Positions 1 to 9,330 are shown, counted from the first letter of the stretch. The stretch is 64,000 bases of DNA from Photobacterium angustum (GCF_003026365.1 NZ_PYOM01000013.1:1-64000); one strand, 5' to 3'. Made by a program: numbers and translations. Notes: generated by a model from the letters alone, not told the origin.

Positions 1-117
1 TTATTAAATAGGTAAAACAATACTAAAAAGATATTTGATTATTCTTGTGTTATTTACGAAAGCATTTTTTAACAGAGTGTTTTGGTAATTAATATTATTT
101 AAATTAAGGTAAATATT

Positions 118-1266
118 ATGAGTAGTGCATTCTATATTCCTACTGTTAACTTTATGGGCGCAGGCTGTTTGACTCAAGCGGCTGATGCGATTAAATCTCA
201 CGGCTTTAAAAAAGCACTCATTGTTACCGATAAAGTATTGAACCAAATTGGTGTGGTTACTCAAGTTGCTGTATTGCTCACTGAGCGTGATATTGACTCT
301 GTGGTTTACGACGGCACTCAACCAAACCCAACCATTAAAAACGTTGATGAAGGTTTAGCGTTACTAAAAGAAAACCAATGTGATTTTGTGATTTCATTGG
401 GTGGTGGTTCTCCACACGACTGCGCGAAAGGTATTGCGCTATTGGCTGCCAACGGTGGCCACATTGGTGACTACGAAGGTGTTGACCGTTCTGCAAAAGC
501 ACAGCTACCTGTGGTTGCTATTAATACCACTGCTGGTACCGCTTCTGAGATGACACGTTTCTGTATCATCACTGATGAAGAACGTCATATTAAGATGGCG
601 ATTGTCGATAAAAATACGACCCCATTAATATCTGTAAATGATCCTCAGTTAATGTTGGCAAAACCTGCATCATTAACTGCTGCAACAGGGATGGATGCAT
701 TAACTCACGCTATCGAAGCGTATGTTTCAACAGCCGCAACACCAATTACTGATGCAGTGGCAATTAAAGCGATTGAGTTAATTCAACAAAACCTACGTAC
801 CGCAGTGAAAGATGGTCAAAACCTTAATGCTCGTGAGCAAATGGCGTATGCACAGTTCATGGCTGGTATGGCTTTTAACAACGCGTCACTCGGTTATGTA
901 CATGCGATGGCGCACCAGTTAGGCGGTTACTACAATCTTCCTCATGGTGTATGTAATGCGGTTTTACTGCCACATGTTCAGCGTTATAACGCGCAAGTAT
1001 CAGCTGAGCGTTTACGTGATGTTGCTAAAGCAATGGGTGTTGATGTTGAAGGTATGACAGCAGAGCAGGGCGCTAATGCAGCACTTGAAGCGATTGTCGC
1101 GCTATCTAAAGATGTTGGCATTCCACTAGGTTTAAAAGAACTTGGTGTGAAAGAAGAAGATATCGCATTACTTGCTGATAATGCATTGAAAGATGCTTGT
1201 GGTTTCACTAACCCTAAACAAGCAACCCATGAAGAAATTTCACAGATCTTTATGGCTGCAATGTAA
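118..1266 (+). CDS. Iron-containing alcohol dehydrogenase
   Basis: A 382-residue member of the group III iron-dependent alcohol dehydrogenases (YiaY / 1,3-propanediol dehydrogenase type), which interconvert alcohols and aldehydes with NAD(H) in the cytoplasm. The nucleotide-binding GGGS motif is at residues 95-98. The four expected metal ligands have the family spacing: Asp193, His197, His262 and His276. Length is normal for the family. AAGG lies about 8 bases before the ATG. The gene stands alone and ends at a strong hairpin shared with the convergent cls gene. The true substrate cannot be read from sequence; short-chain alcohols such as ethanol or propanediol are the usual ones. Confidence 0.93.
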   Translation: MSSAFYIPTVNFMGAGCLTQAADAIKSHGFKKALIVTDKVLNQIGVVTQVAVLLTERDIDSVVYDGTQPNPTIKNVDEGLALLKENQCDFVISLGGGSPHDCAKGIALLAANGGHIGDYEGVDRSAKAQLPVVAINTTAGTASEMTRFCIITDEERHIKMAIVDKNTTPLISVNDPQLMLAKPASLTAATGMDALTHAIEAYVSTAATPITDAVAIKAIELIQQNLRTAVKDGQNLNAREQMAYAQFMAGMAFNNASLGYVHAMAHQLGGYYNLPHGVCNAVLLPHVQRYNAQVSAERLRDVAKAMGVDVEGMTAEQGANAALEAIVALSKDVGIPLGLKELGVKEEDIALLADNALKDACGFTNPKQATHEEISQIFMAAM

Positions 1267-1287
1267 TTGCTAAAGTAATGAGATAGT

Positions 1288-1316
1288 AAAAAGGCAATCT
1301 AGTGATTGCCTTTTTT
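1288..1316. terminator. Bidirectional terminator between the alcohol dehydrogenase gene and cls
   Basis: A 12-bp perfect inverted repeat (1288-1299 with 1304-1315, 4-base loop) has an A-run on the left and a T-run on the right, so it can end transcripts from both convergent genes. Confidence 0.85.
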
Positions 1317-1347
1317 AATGGTTAACTTTTATTTAAGCTTAATTGCG

Positions 1348-2799
1348 TTAAAGCAGTGGGCTAAACATATAGAAAAAGCGCTCAATAAATTTGTTCTTCA
1401 TTGAACGTTTGCTCCATTGTTCACGATCGATTTCGTCAGAATCAGCAATATAGCTTTGTTGTAATTGACTTAGCTCTTGGGTGAAAACAATATTGTCGAC
1501 CGCCATCGTCACTTCAAAATTAAGCCATAAGCTTCGCATATCAAGATTTACAGTACCAATGAGGCAATGGCTATCATCAATAACCACAGATTTTGTGTGT
1601 AACAATCCGCCGTGGAAACGATGGATATGTACTCCTGATTCAAGTAAATCACTAAAGAATGATCGGCTTGCCCATTCCACCATTATTGAATCATTTCTGC
1701 GCGGAATAACAATGTGTACTTCAATACCACGATCAGCCGCTCCTTTCATTGCATGTAGTAAATGTTCACTCGGCACGAAATAAGGGGTTGTGATAACGAC
1801 AGATTTTTGTGCTTGGTAAATACTTAGTAACAACGCTTGATGTATAATATCATCTGGCATACCTGGCCCTGATGGTATGACTTGTACCGTGTCTTTATGT
1901 GCCGTATCCAAGGTACAGGAAGGCAGTGGGGGTAAAAAGCGTTTACCTGTTTCTACCTCCCAATCCCATGCTTGAATACAATTTAGAACCGAGACGGTAG
2001 GGCCTGAAATTCGCACCATGACATCGACCCATTGACCCACGCCGGCATCAACTTTAAAGAATGCAGGATCGACTAAATTCATAGAGCCTGTGTAAGCAAT
2101 ATGATCATCAACAACGACAATTTTACGGTGTAGACGTAAATCCAGACGACGGAAGAACATCCTAAACGGTGATACCGCTAATGCTTCAACTAATTCGATG
2201 CCAGCGCCGCGCATTAACTTAGGCCAATGCGATCGGAAGAATCGCATACTACCCGCAGAATCAAGTAACAAACGAACTCTAACACCACGTTTAGCCGCTT
2301 GAATTAAAGCAACGCCAACTTCATCAGCAAGTCCACCAGGGTTCCAGATATAAAATTCAAGGTGGATTGAATGTTGTGCATTATTTATGTCGTTAACCAG
2401 CGAACGTAAAATTTCTTGTGGTGATGATTGTAAGGAAAGATCATTACCAATAAGCCCGGGTATACCTAATCGATTTTCACATAAATCACTGATCGGCTTA
2501 GCAACAAGGCTCATTTCCTGAGGTTGATGCCCCGGACAATCATTGAGTTGTTTAAACCAATTAGCAAAAGGCATAAACATTTCACGTGCACGTTCAGCTC
2601 GCTTTTTACCAAGATTTAATTCACCAAATAATAGATATGCAATTACCCCACCGATGGGTACGATGTAAATGATCATCATCCACGCTAGCGATACTCCAAC
2701 AACACGACGTTTAAATACGACGCGAACAGTAACCGATGCGATGAGTAACCAGTAGGCGAAAACGCCAATCCACGTTAAGACTTGATAAAATTGTTCCAT
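1348..2799 (-). CDS. cls: Cardiolipin synthase
   Basis: Phospholipase D superfamily enzyme of 483 residues that joins two phosphatidylglycerols into cardiolipin at the inner membrane. Two N-terminal membrane helices (about residues 5-30 and 38-60) precede two HKD catalytic motifs: HRKIVVVDD in the first half and HTKSVVIDD in the second. A TTG three bases upstream at 2802 is in frame, but the ATG at 2799 is the likelier start because GAAG lies at a usable distance before it. Size and architecture match ClsA-type enzymes. It is a single gene, convergent with the upstream dehydrogenase. Confidence 0.93.
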   Translation of the reverse strand: MEQFYQVLTWIGVFAYWLLIASVTVRVVFKRRVVGVSLAWMMIIYIVPIGGVIAYLLFGELNLGKKRAERAREMFMPFANWFKQLNDCPGHQPQEMSLVAKPISDLCENRLGIPGLIGNDLSLQSSPQEILRSLVNDINNAQHSIHLEFYIWNPGGLADEVGVALIQAAKRGVRVRLLLDSAGSMRFFRSHWPKLMRGAGIELVEALAVSPFRMFFRRLDLRLHRKIVVVDDHIAYTGSMNLVDPAFFKVDAGVGQWVDVMVRISGPTVSVLNCIQAWDWEVETGKRFLPPLPSCTLDTAHKDTVQVIPSGPGMPDDIIHQALLLSIYQAQKSVVITTPYFVPSEHLLHAMKGAADRGIEVHIVIPRRNDSIMVEWASRSFFSDLLESGVHIHRFHGGLLHTKSVVIDDSHCLIGTVNLDMRSLWLNFEVTMAVDNIVFTQELSQLQQSYIADSDEIDREQWSKRSMKNKFIERFFYMFSPLL

Positions 2800-3086
2800 C
2801 AAATGACTTCATTGATTCAATAATACGTTATAGATATATAGTGCATTGAAAAGTAAAAAAAACCTAATATTTAGGGTGTTTATTAACAAAAATGGGGTGA
2901 AGAATCAGTTTTAACTGTTTAATTAAATGCATAAATTACACCTAATATTAATTACTGAAATTTATTGAGAAGAAGTATTTAGTAGATAGGGATATTCCAC
3001 TTTTTTACTGTGTTAATTTCGCACCTGACTTTTCCTTTGATATTGTGCTGGTATACTCGCTCGCTCTTTTGTTGTAAGGCTGCCCT

Positions 3087-3782
3087 ATGTTTACTCTTGT
3101 TTACCAACACCCTGATTTTTTAGTCATTAATAAGCATCCAGGTATCAGTGTTCATAAAGATGACAATGATCAGCCGTTACTCGCTGCTGTTGCTGAACAA
3201 ACTGGCGACGAAAAGCTCTATTTGATACACCGTCTCGACAAAATGACATCAGGTTTACTTCTGCTTGGACGCAATAAAGAAGCGGCATCGATCCTATCTT
3301 CAAATTTTGCCGAGCGTGTGGTCGAAAAGTTTTATGTTGCGATAGGCACCAAAAAGCCAAAGAAAAAACAAGGCGTGGTGATTGGTGATATGACTCGTTC
3401 ACGTCGTAGTAGCTGGAAATTAGAAAGTACGAAGGAAAATCCAGCCATTACTCAGTTTTTCTCAACAGCAGCAGGTGAAGGACGACGTTTATTTCTCTGT
3501 AAGCCTCATACAGGGAAAACGCATCAGATCCGTGTTGCATTGCGTAGTGTTGGTTCAGGTATCACTGGCGACGATATTTATGGTACTGAAGCGTCAGATC
3601 GTGGTTACTTACATGCTTATGCACTGTCTTTTCCTTATAAGGGCGAAACACAGCGTTTTATTTGCCCCCCAACAGACGGTAAATTGTGGCAAGTAGCTGA
3701 GGCACAACAGGCGTTAAACGATTGGAATCAGCCATGGCAATTAGAATGGCCAACACTGGCTTATAAAAAGGCGAGCGTATAA
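3087..3782 (+). CDS. RluA-family pseudouridine synthase
   Basis: 231-residue pseudouridine synthase that isomerises uridine in rRNA or tRNA. The catalytic Asp is in HRLDKMTSG (about residues 48-56), followed by the usual RluA core and the HTGKTHQIRVAL motif. It lacks the N-terminal S4 domain of RluC/RluD, so it belongs to the short RluA/TruC-like branch. Its position in RNA cannot be assigned from sequence. The ATG directly follows a GC-rich purine stretch, and it appears to be a single-gene unit. A hairpin at 3846-3872 (AGCACC/GGTGCT) lies downstream but has no T-tract. Confidence 0.88.
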   Translation: MFTLVYQHPDFLVINKHPGISVHKDDNDQPLLAAVAEQTGDEKLYLIHRLDKMTSGLLLLGRNKEAASILSSNFAERVVEKFYVAIGTKKPKKKQGVVIGDMTRSRRSSWKLESTKENPAITQFFSTAAGEGRRLFLCKPHTGKTHQIRVALRSVGSGITGDDIYGTEASDRGYLHAYALSFPYKGETQRFICPPTDGKLWQVAEAQQALNDWNQPWQLEWPTLAYKKASV

Positions 3783-3932
3783 AGCCTTGAAGTCGTTGCT
3801 GTGTTTTTCTGCAATTTATTTAGAACTGTAGAAATCCTCAACAATTAGCACCAGTAGATATTCTTGGTGCTATAACTATCAATAAGCTTGACGTATAATG
3901 GCTGTCTAGGATCACCTAGCAAGAGAAAAAAC

Positions 3933-4202
3933 ATGCGTATTGCCCGCTCACGAGCTCATAGAAAGCAACTTCGTAATCAACGTCAACTTCGTCATTGTCG
4001 TTATCGGGCTCAGCAGTTCTTTCAATTAAAGCACACTACGTTTTATTCCCCTTATCTCCCTGAATTGAAACAGACTAACGATGGTATTTTTCAATTATCG
4101 TCGCAATTAATTTACCGTAATTATCCTGCATTTATACCGCTTTTTTTACCTAGAGAAATCACAGCTTCAGTGTCGCCAACGACCCTATTATTAGCGGCTT
4201 GA
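3933..4202 (+). CDS. Small basic protein of unknown function
   Basis: 89-residue reading frame starting at ATG 3933 after an AAGAGA purine stretch; an in-frame TTG at 3888 would add 15 residues but has no good ribosome site. The first 35 residues are very basic (many Arg, Lys, His, Gln); the rest is mixed and ends in a short hydrophobic stretch. I do not recognise a family. It sits between the pseudouridine synthase gene and a methyltransferase gene, all on the same strand. A TATAAT at 3894-3899 and a short inverted repeat (CTAGG-ATCA-CCTAG, 3906-3919) precede it. It could be a real small gene or a chance frame; codon use would decide. Confidence 0.45.
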   Translation: MRIARSRAHRKQLRNQRQLRHCRYRAQQFFQLKHTTFYSPYLPELKQTNDGIFQLSSQLIYRNYPAFIPLFLPREITASVSPTTLLLAA

Positions 4203-4282
4203 GTAATATAAGACGTGGAAACTGGTATTCTTGTGGTCAGTGTATAAAATAGCGCCCTTAATTCACTATATAGTTTGAAATT

Positions 4283-5221
4283 ATGGAAATAAGTGCATTA
4301 CCCACTTTAGAAGCTCATCTACTAACAGCATTGTCTTCACCGCCAAATGAAGTTCGTCGACTCTTTCATGGTCGTGGACGTTGTTGGCAAGGGTTAGAGC
4401 AAATAACGGTTGATTGGCTACAAGGTCAAGTACTTGTTTCCTTGTTTAAAGAGCCTTCAACTGAGTTCTTAGCTGAACTTACCACTTTGCTTAATAACCT
4501 AACTAAAACAGCAGAATGGCAAAACAGTGGTGCGACATCGCTATTGCTTCAACATCGTGATCGCGAAGGATCTCCGATGGATGTGGTGTGGGGTGAAACG
4601 TCAGAATATCAAGATGTGATTGAAAGTGGTTTAGTGTACAAGCTAGATCTGGGTCGTAAGCAAAATAACGGCTTGTTCCTTGATATGCGATTAGGCCGTG
4701 ATTGGGTTCGCGAGCAAGCAGCTGGTAAACGCGTGTTGAACTTATTCGCTTACACCTGTGGTTTCTCGGTTGCTGCGATTGCTGGTGGCGCAGAGCATGT
4801 TGTGAACCTTGATATGGCAAAAGCAGCATTAAGCCGTGGTCGTGATAATCACCATTTAAATAAACATGATTTAAAGAAAGTCAGTTTCTTAGGTCATGAA
4901 TTATTTAAGTCATGGGGTAAGGTGCGCAAATATGGCCCATACGATCTCATTATTATTGATCCACCATCATTTCAGAAAGGTAGCTTTGCGCTCACGAAAG
5001 ATTACCAAAAGATCTTACGTCGCTTACCTGAATTGTTAACCGAAAACGGTACAGTGTTAGCGTGCGTGAATGATCCGAGCATTACTTCAGCTTTCTTAAT
5101 TGAAGGTATGGCAGCAGAAGCACCAGAACTCGTGTTTGAGAAGCGCCTCGATAATCCACCAGAGTTTAAAGATATTGAGCCAGAAGGTGGTTTAAAAGCA
5201 TTGGTATTCCAACGCAACTAA
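4283..5221 (+). CDS. Class I SAM-dependent methyltransferase (RlmI/RlmK-like)
   Basis: 312-residue protein with a Rossmann methyltransferase domain of the Methyltrans_SAM (RlmI/K) type. The SAM-binding motif VLNLFAYTCGFSVAA lies near residues 152-166, the acidic end of strand 2 is VNLDMAKAAL, and the catalytic-type motif is IIIDPPSFQ near residue 230. This family methylates cytosine C5 or guanine N2 in rRNA. The PUA domain typical of RlmI is not evident, so the N-terminal 90 residues are a different RNA-binding or scaffold part. Its RNA target is unknown. It is followed by its own terminator. Confidence 0.85.
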   Translation: MEISALPTLEAHLLTALSSPPNEVRRLFHGRGRCWQGLEQITVDWLQGQVLVSLFKEPSTEFLAELTTLLNNLTKTAEWQNSGATSLLLQHRDREGSPMDVVWGETSEYQDVIESGLVYKLDLGRKQNNGLFLDMRLGRDWVREQAAGKRVLNLFAYTCGFSVAAIAGGAEHVVNLDMAKAALSRGRDNHHLNKHDLKKVSFLGHELFKSWGKVRKYGPYDLIIIDPPSFQKGSFALTKDYQKILRRLPELLTENGTVLACVNDPSITSAFLIEGMAAEAPELVFEKRLDNPPEFKDIEPEGGLKALVFQRN

Positions 5222-5255
5222 TTGAAAAATCGAAGATAGCGATAACCACTTTCTT

Positions 5256-5287
5256 ATCCCTTATGTTTTTAATGTAAGGGATTTTTT
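5256..5287 (+). terminator. Rho-independent terminator after the methyltransferase gene
   Basis: Inverted repeat ATCCCTTA (5256-5263) / TAAGGGAT (5275-5282) followed by a T-run. Confidence 0.75.
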
Positions 5288-5507
5288 GTATCTAATTACT
5301 AGGTTACTAGTGATAAAAATGGATAAAACATCACATAACCATATATTCAACCTTACTAACTTGTTCATAATTAAGGCTAATGTTGCAATTTTGTAGCAGC
5401 TGACAAATACTGAAAAGGCAGAACATATAAAAACAAAAAACGCAGGATTGTTAGTTAGTTCGTTTAGGGTAGCCACATAACAAAACATAGATTAAGGATG
5501 AGTCATT

Positions 5508-6509
5508 ATGTTTAAGTCTTTTTTTCTCGATCGGCGCTGGTTTTTATGGTCGATTTTAGGTAGTGCCTTAATTCTGTATGTGACTTGGTACAAAGTACAG
5601 ATTGATGTTGAGGTGAATGAATGGTTTGGGACATTTTATGATTTGATCCAGAAAGCACTGGCGAAACCTCATGCGGTTACATTTGATGAGTTTCTTTCTG
5701 GTTGTATCGAGTTTTTTAATATTGTCTCTGTTTATATCATTATTGCAGTGATGCTTGATTTCTTTGTTCGTCACTATGTTTTCCGCTGGCGAACAGCGAT
5801 GAATGATTATTACATGTCACACTGGGATAAAATTCATCATATTGAAGGTGCTTCTCAGCGAGTTCAAGAAGATACCATGCGCTTTGCGCGTATTGTTGAA
5901 GGGTTAGGGGTGAGCTTCATGCGCTCATTAATGACGTTAGTCGCCTTCCTACCTATTTTATGGGTGCTGAGTGAAAACATTACTGAACTACCGTGGATAG
6001 GTGAAGTTGACCGATCATTAGTGTATTTAGCGATTATCTCTGCCTTGTTTGGGACAGTTTTACTGGCGGTTGTTGGTGTCAAATTACCTGGACTTGAATT
6101 TAAAAACCAAAAAGTTGAAGCGGCATATCGGAAAGAGCTGGTTTTTGGTGAAGATCAAAGCAATAGAGCACAGCCAGAGACAGTTGGCGAGTTATTTTTC
6201 AACGTACGTAAGAACTACTTTAATTTATATCGTCACTATCTTTACTTTGACATTGCGAAATGGTCATACATTCAATATACCGTTATTGTACCGTATATTG
6301 CGTTAGGACCTGCGATTGTATCTGGCGCATTAACGCTCGGTGTGTTGCAGCAAATTTTACGTGCCTTTGGTAAGGTAGAAGATTCTTTCCAATTCCTTGT
6401 TCATTCATGGAGCACCATTGTTGAGTTAATGTCTATTTATAAACGTCTTAAAGCATTTGAATTGCAAATAGATGAAGCGATTGCAGCAGAACAAGTACCT
6501 GCAGATTAA
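5508..6509 (+). CDS. SbmA/BacA-family transporter, short form
   Basis: 333-residue integral membrane protein of the SbmA/BacA family, proton-driven inner-membrane importers of peptides and some antibiotics related to ABC transporter membrane domains. Recognisable family blocks include YVFRWRTAMN, HIEGASQRVQEDTMRFA, VGVKLPGLEFKNQ and AAYRKELVFGED. E. coli SbmA has about 406 residues. The present protein starts MFKSFF like SbmA but then jumps to the region near SbmA residue 80 (the WSILG segment), so the first membrane segment is missing. ATG 5508 follows AAGGATGAG. It is a single gene with a strong terminator. Confidence 0.85.
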   Translation: MFKSFFLDRRWFLWSILGSALILYVTWYKVQIDVEVNEWFGTFYDLIQKALAKPHAVTFDEFLSGCIEFFNIVSVYIIIAVMLDFFVRHYVFRWRTAMNDYYMSHWDKIHHIEGASQRVQEDTMRFARIVEGLGVSFMRSLMTLVAFLPILWVLSENITELPWIGEVDRSLVYLAIISALFGTVLLAVVGVKLPGLEFKNQKVEAAYRKELVFGEDQSNRAQPETVGELFFNVRKNYFNLYRHYLYFDIAKWSYIQYTVIVPYIALGPAIVSGALTLGVLQQILRAFGKVEDSFQFLVHSWSTIVELMSIYKRLKAFELQIDEAIAAEQVPAD

Positions 6510-6558
6510 ATAGTGTTATATCGAAATAATGCGATGGTAGATTTCAAATAGAAAATGG

Positions 6559-6597
6559 AAAAGCCCGTACCAAATGAGCATTGGTACGGGCTTTTTA
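6559..6597. terminator. Bidirectional terminator between the SbmA-like gene and the lipoprotein gene
   Basis: AAAAGCCCGTACCAA pairs with TTGGTACGGGCTTTT around a 7-base loop, with A- and T-runs on either side; it serves the two convergent genes. Confidence 0.9.
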
Positions 6598-6615
6598 TCG
6601 TTATGAAAATGAATA

Positions 6616-7017
6616 TTAATTCAATGCTTCACAAGATTTTTTAGATACCGCTTGCTCGGCCATTGTACGACCACTGATATCTTTGATCGTAATTAGGTAA
6701 TTTACACCACTATCAAACAATGGTTTTATTTCTTTGTCATTACAGTAGTTTCTCGCAGCCACTTTTGCAGCATTTGATGGTGAGATACGACTTTTCCCAC
6801 CATAAATAACATTTATTTTAACGGTATTTCCTGACGCGTAAGCTTGGGTTATTTGATAAGCATCGATTTTTGGATAAGGTGCTTTACTATCAATTGCAGC
6901 CGCACGGCTTTTTGCTAATGCTTCTGCAATTTGTTGTTTTTCATGAGAAGCACAGCCACTAAGCAGTAATAAACCTAATGATGCAGTGATTAGCGCTTTG
7001 CTTATAGTTAATTTCAC
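6616..7017 (-). CDS. Conserved lipoprotein of unknown function
   Basis: 133 residues with a clear lipoprotein signal peptide: basic start, hydrophobic stretch and lipobox LLSGC, putting the acylated Cys at residue 22. The residue after Cys is Ala, so outer-membrane sorting is expected. The mature part (about 110 residues) is soluble and has no motif I recognise. It is 19 bases downstream of yciI on the same strand and probably shares its transcript. Confidence 0.8.
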   Translation of the reverse strand: MKLTISKALITASLGLLLLSGCASHEKQQIAEALAKSRAAAIDSKAPYPKIDAYQITQAYASGNTVKINVIYGGKSRISPSNAAKVAARNYCNDKEIKPLFDSGVNYLITIKDISGRTMAEQAVSKKSCEALN

Positions 7018-7036
7018 AATTTCGACCTTAAATAAA

Positions 7037-7336
7037 TTATGGAAGTACTTTTTTAAATGGCTTCACAATCACATTAGCGTATACGCCTGCATCAATATAA
7101 GGGTCAGCGTCAGCCCATTGTTGTGCTTGTTCTAAAGAAGCAAATTCTGCAATAACAGTCGAGCCGGTAAATCCTGCGTCACCTGGGTTCTCACTATCAA
7201 TAGCGGGCATAGGTCCTGCAACTAATAGGCGACCTTGTTCTTGTAAATCCTTCAAACGTGCAAGGTGTTTTTCACGTACGCTCATACGTCGCTCTAAGCT
7301 ATTTTCAACGTCTTGAGAAAAAATGACATACCACAT
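7037..7336 (-). CDS. yciI: YciI family protein
   Basis: 99-residue small ferredoxin-like-fold protein, close to E. coli YciI throughout (blocks [39 protein letters not shown]). It keeps the family's His/Asp pair (HL in REKHLARL; Asp in ADADPY). E. coli YciI is reported to be soluble; its in vivo reaction is not settled. In relatives yciI lies next to yciA-yciB near trp; here a 10.6-kb cluster separates them. Confidence 0.93.
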   Translation of the reverse strand: MWYVIFSQDVENSLERRMSVREKHLARLKDLQEQGRLLVAGPMPAIDSENPGDAGFTGSTVIAEFASLEQAQQWADADPYIDAGVYANVIVKPFKKVLP

Positions 7337-7490
7337 TATTGTTCTCCCTAATAAAGTACAGAAATGATAGCAGTAAGGTGTGGCTATCTATCTTGTTGTT
7401 CTATTTCCCCATAGTAACCAATAAAAAAAGCACTAACTAGGCGTATTTTTTATATTTGTCGAATGTGGTTAATAACGTCATTTTTTGTAA

Positions 7491-7522
7491 AAAAAAGAAA
7501 AGCCCCAGAAAACTAGGGCTTT
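7491..7522 (-). terminator. Terminator after the mutarotase gene
   Basis: AAAGCCC (7499-7505) pairs with GGGCTTT (7516-7522). On the minus strand the hairpin is followed by a long T-rich run. It ends the fucP-mutarotase unit and marks the left edge of the sugar cluster. Confidence 0.75.
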
Positions 7523-7526
7523 GATG

Positions 7527-7883
7527 TTAGTTGAGAAACTCTTGGCATGTTTTAAAATGATAAATTCTGTCTAATGGCTGCCATTTATCTTTAGCTGATT
7601 GATTTTTATCGGCACCTTGAAACTGTGCCACGTAAGCCTCCCACTCGGCTTGACGAGGGAGAGTTGCTAACTTCGCCATTGCGATATCATGATTAAAGTC
7701 GTCGTTGGTTATCATTGTCATAATGATAGTGTCGTCATGTAAATATAACTCCATATCTAACACTTCAATTTCAGCTAAGGCTGCCACGGTTTCTGGCCAC
7801 ATATTTTCGGGCTGATGTGCTTTTATATATTCACTGGCATTAAAGTGTTCATTAATCTTAAGTACTTTGGTAAAAATTTTCAT
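7527..7883 (-). CDS. L-rhamnose/L-fucose mutarotase family protein
   Basis: 118-residue protein of the RhaM (DUF718) mutarotase family, which speeds interconversion of alpha and beta anomers of L-sugars. Family features seen are the HQPENMWPET block, LDMELYLHDDTIIMTM, and the C-terminal WQPLDRIYHF. Related genes accompany L-fucose dehydrogenase pathways in Xanthomonas. Its ATG follows the TAA of the transporter gene with no gap, so the two are translationally coupled. In this cluster it should supply the anomer used by the aldose dehydrogenase, probably of L-galactose. Substrate is inferred from neighbours. Confidence 0.85.
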   Translation of the reverse strand: MKIFTKVLKINEHFNASEYIKAHQPENMWPETVAALAEIEVLDMELYLHDDTIIMTMITNDDFNHDIAMAKLATLPRQAEWEAYVAQFQGADKNQSAKDKWQPLDRIYHFKTCQEFLN

Positions 7884-9176
7884 TTATCGCACCATCGCTT
7901 TTTTAAAGGCAAAGAAACTGATCACACAGTAGCCAAAGGCTGGGGCTAATTCAGCCATCGAGAAGTCAGAAACATTGTCAGCAATGAAACCCATAAGTGG
8001 CACCATAGCGACAGAGCCTACAATCATCATTACCATAAAAGAAGAAGCAATTTTTGTGTCTCTTCCTAAGTCTGCAATACCTAGAGAGAAAATAGTAGGG
8101 TACATAATAGCCATGAACATTGCTGCGGCTACTAACGAGTACACTCCAATATATCCAGGTGCAAATGATGCTGATAGTGCAGCAATGCAAGATAAGATGG
8201 CTAAATACCCTAATACTAAATGAGGAGAAAAGCGTTTAATTAGCTGTGTACCAAGAATACGTCCAACAAGAGCACCAACAAGTACGTAGATTAAATAGCT
8301 TGACGCTTGATCTGGTGTTAGTTCTAGTTTCATTGCACTGTATCGAATTGCGAAGGCATAAATACCATTTTGACAGCCATTCATTAAAAACATCGCAATG
8401 AGCGCCCACTTGAAATGAGGCTTTTTCATGACACGCTTAAATGTTTTGAAATAGCCGTCAGAAGATTCACCAGCACTACCTACATCACTTGCTTTAGGAA
8501 ATGGTGTGAAAATGACTAAAGCAACGATAAGACATAGCCCTATTGCAATAACGAAATAAGGTGCTGTCGCTGTTTGTACTAAACTGTGATGGTAAGCTTC
8601 TACTTGTTCTTGAGACATGGCAGCTAATTGAGTTTCACTTTTATATGTAACGCCTTTTAATATATAGTGAGAGCCAATAATTGCCGTTAAAAAGCTTGCT
8701 GCTACATTAAAGATTTGTGCAAAGTTTATTCTAAAAGCAGCTTCATCTTTGGAGCCTAGCATTGTTGCAAGCGGGTTTGCTGATGATTCTAAAAATCCAC
8801 AACCGCCAGCGATGACAAACAGGCCAACTAAGAAATAGCCAAAACTAAAAATTGATGCAGATGTCGAGCACAGAAAAGTGCCTGTCGCCATGCACACGAC
8901 ACCAATAAGAATTGACACTTTAAAACCAAATTTATTACTGACAATACCTGCAATGATCGGAACGAAAAAATAGCCAAAATAAAAAGCACTATCAATGAAT
9001 CCCGTTTGAAGATTGCTTAATTGGAAACCGATCTGAAACTGAGGAAGAATTACATTCTGAAGTGCATTAGGGATACCCCAAGCAAAAAACATAACACAAA
9101 GGGTGGCAAACGCGAGAGTATATTTCTTAGTGGTTGAAATGTTATTAACATTCGACTCTTTTATATTTACATGCAT
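7884..9176 (-). CDS. fucP: FucP-type sugar:proton symporter
   Basis: 430-residue major facilitator protein of the FHS (fucose-galactose-glucose) branch with 12 predicted membrane helices. It aligns with E. coli FucP without gaps over the first helices (LPQFQ, SAFYFGYF, ESSANP). The Glu matching FucP E135 is present (Glu130). The position matching FucP D46 is Asn41 instead, while an Asp (Asp62) replaces a Gln in helix 2. GAGG precedes the ATG by about 9 bases. It leads a two-gene unit with the mutarotase. E. coli FucP also carries L-galactose, which fits the cluster. Specificity for L-galactose is inference. Confidence 0.88.
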   Translation of the reverse strand: MHVNIKESNVNNISTTKKYTLAFATLCVMFFAWGIPNALQNVILPQFQIGFQLSNLQTGFIDSAFYFGYFFVPIIAGIVSNKFGFKVSILIGVVCMATGTFLCSTSASIFSFGYFLVGLFVIAGGCGFLESSANPLATMLGSKDEAAFRINFAQIFNVAASFLTAIIGSHYILKGVTYKSETQLAAMSQEQVEAYHHSLVQTATAPYFVIAIGLCLIVALVIFTPFPKASDVGSAGESSDGYFKTFKRVMKKPHFKWALIAMFLMNGCQNGIYAFAIRYSAMKLELTPDQASSYLIYVLVGALVGRILGTQLIKRFSPHLVLGYLAILSCIAALSASFAPGYIGVYSLVAAAMFMAIMYPTIFSLGIADLGRDTKIASSFMVMMIVGSVAMVPLMGFIADNVSDFSMAELAPAFGYCVISFFAFKKAMVR

Positions 9177-9309
9177 TTAATTATGCCTCATTCCATTATT
9201 GTAAAAAATCATCATTAAGTAGGGTTGATGAAATATTACCTAAAAAAGTCACTTAATTAATTTATGGTTTTTTAATTGCTATCATGGTCTTTATATTCTG
9301 TATTTATTC

Positions 9310-9319
9310 GGTTTTTTAT
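9310..9319 (+). promoter_or_regulatory. Candidate operator motif, copy 1 (GGTTTTTTAT)
   Basis: This 10-base motif occurs in three intergenic regions of the sugar cluster (here, 12784-12793, and 15355-15364 on the minus strand), with a 9/10 copy at 9266-9275. It may be a regulator site, but the region is AT-rich and the sharing could be chance. Confidence 0.25.
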
Positions 9320-9330
9320 TTTTAAAGTTT

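Noticed and set aside
4..321. 105-codon minus-strand frame at the left edge
   Set aside because: It overlaps the start of the alcohol dehydrogenase gene on the other strand and has no recognisable features.
3846..3872. Hairpin AGCACC/GGTGCT after the RluA-like gene as a terminator
   Set aside because: Stem of 6-7 pairs with a 13-base loop and no T-run; too weak to call.
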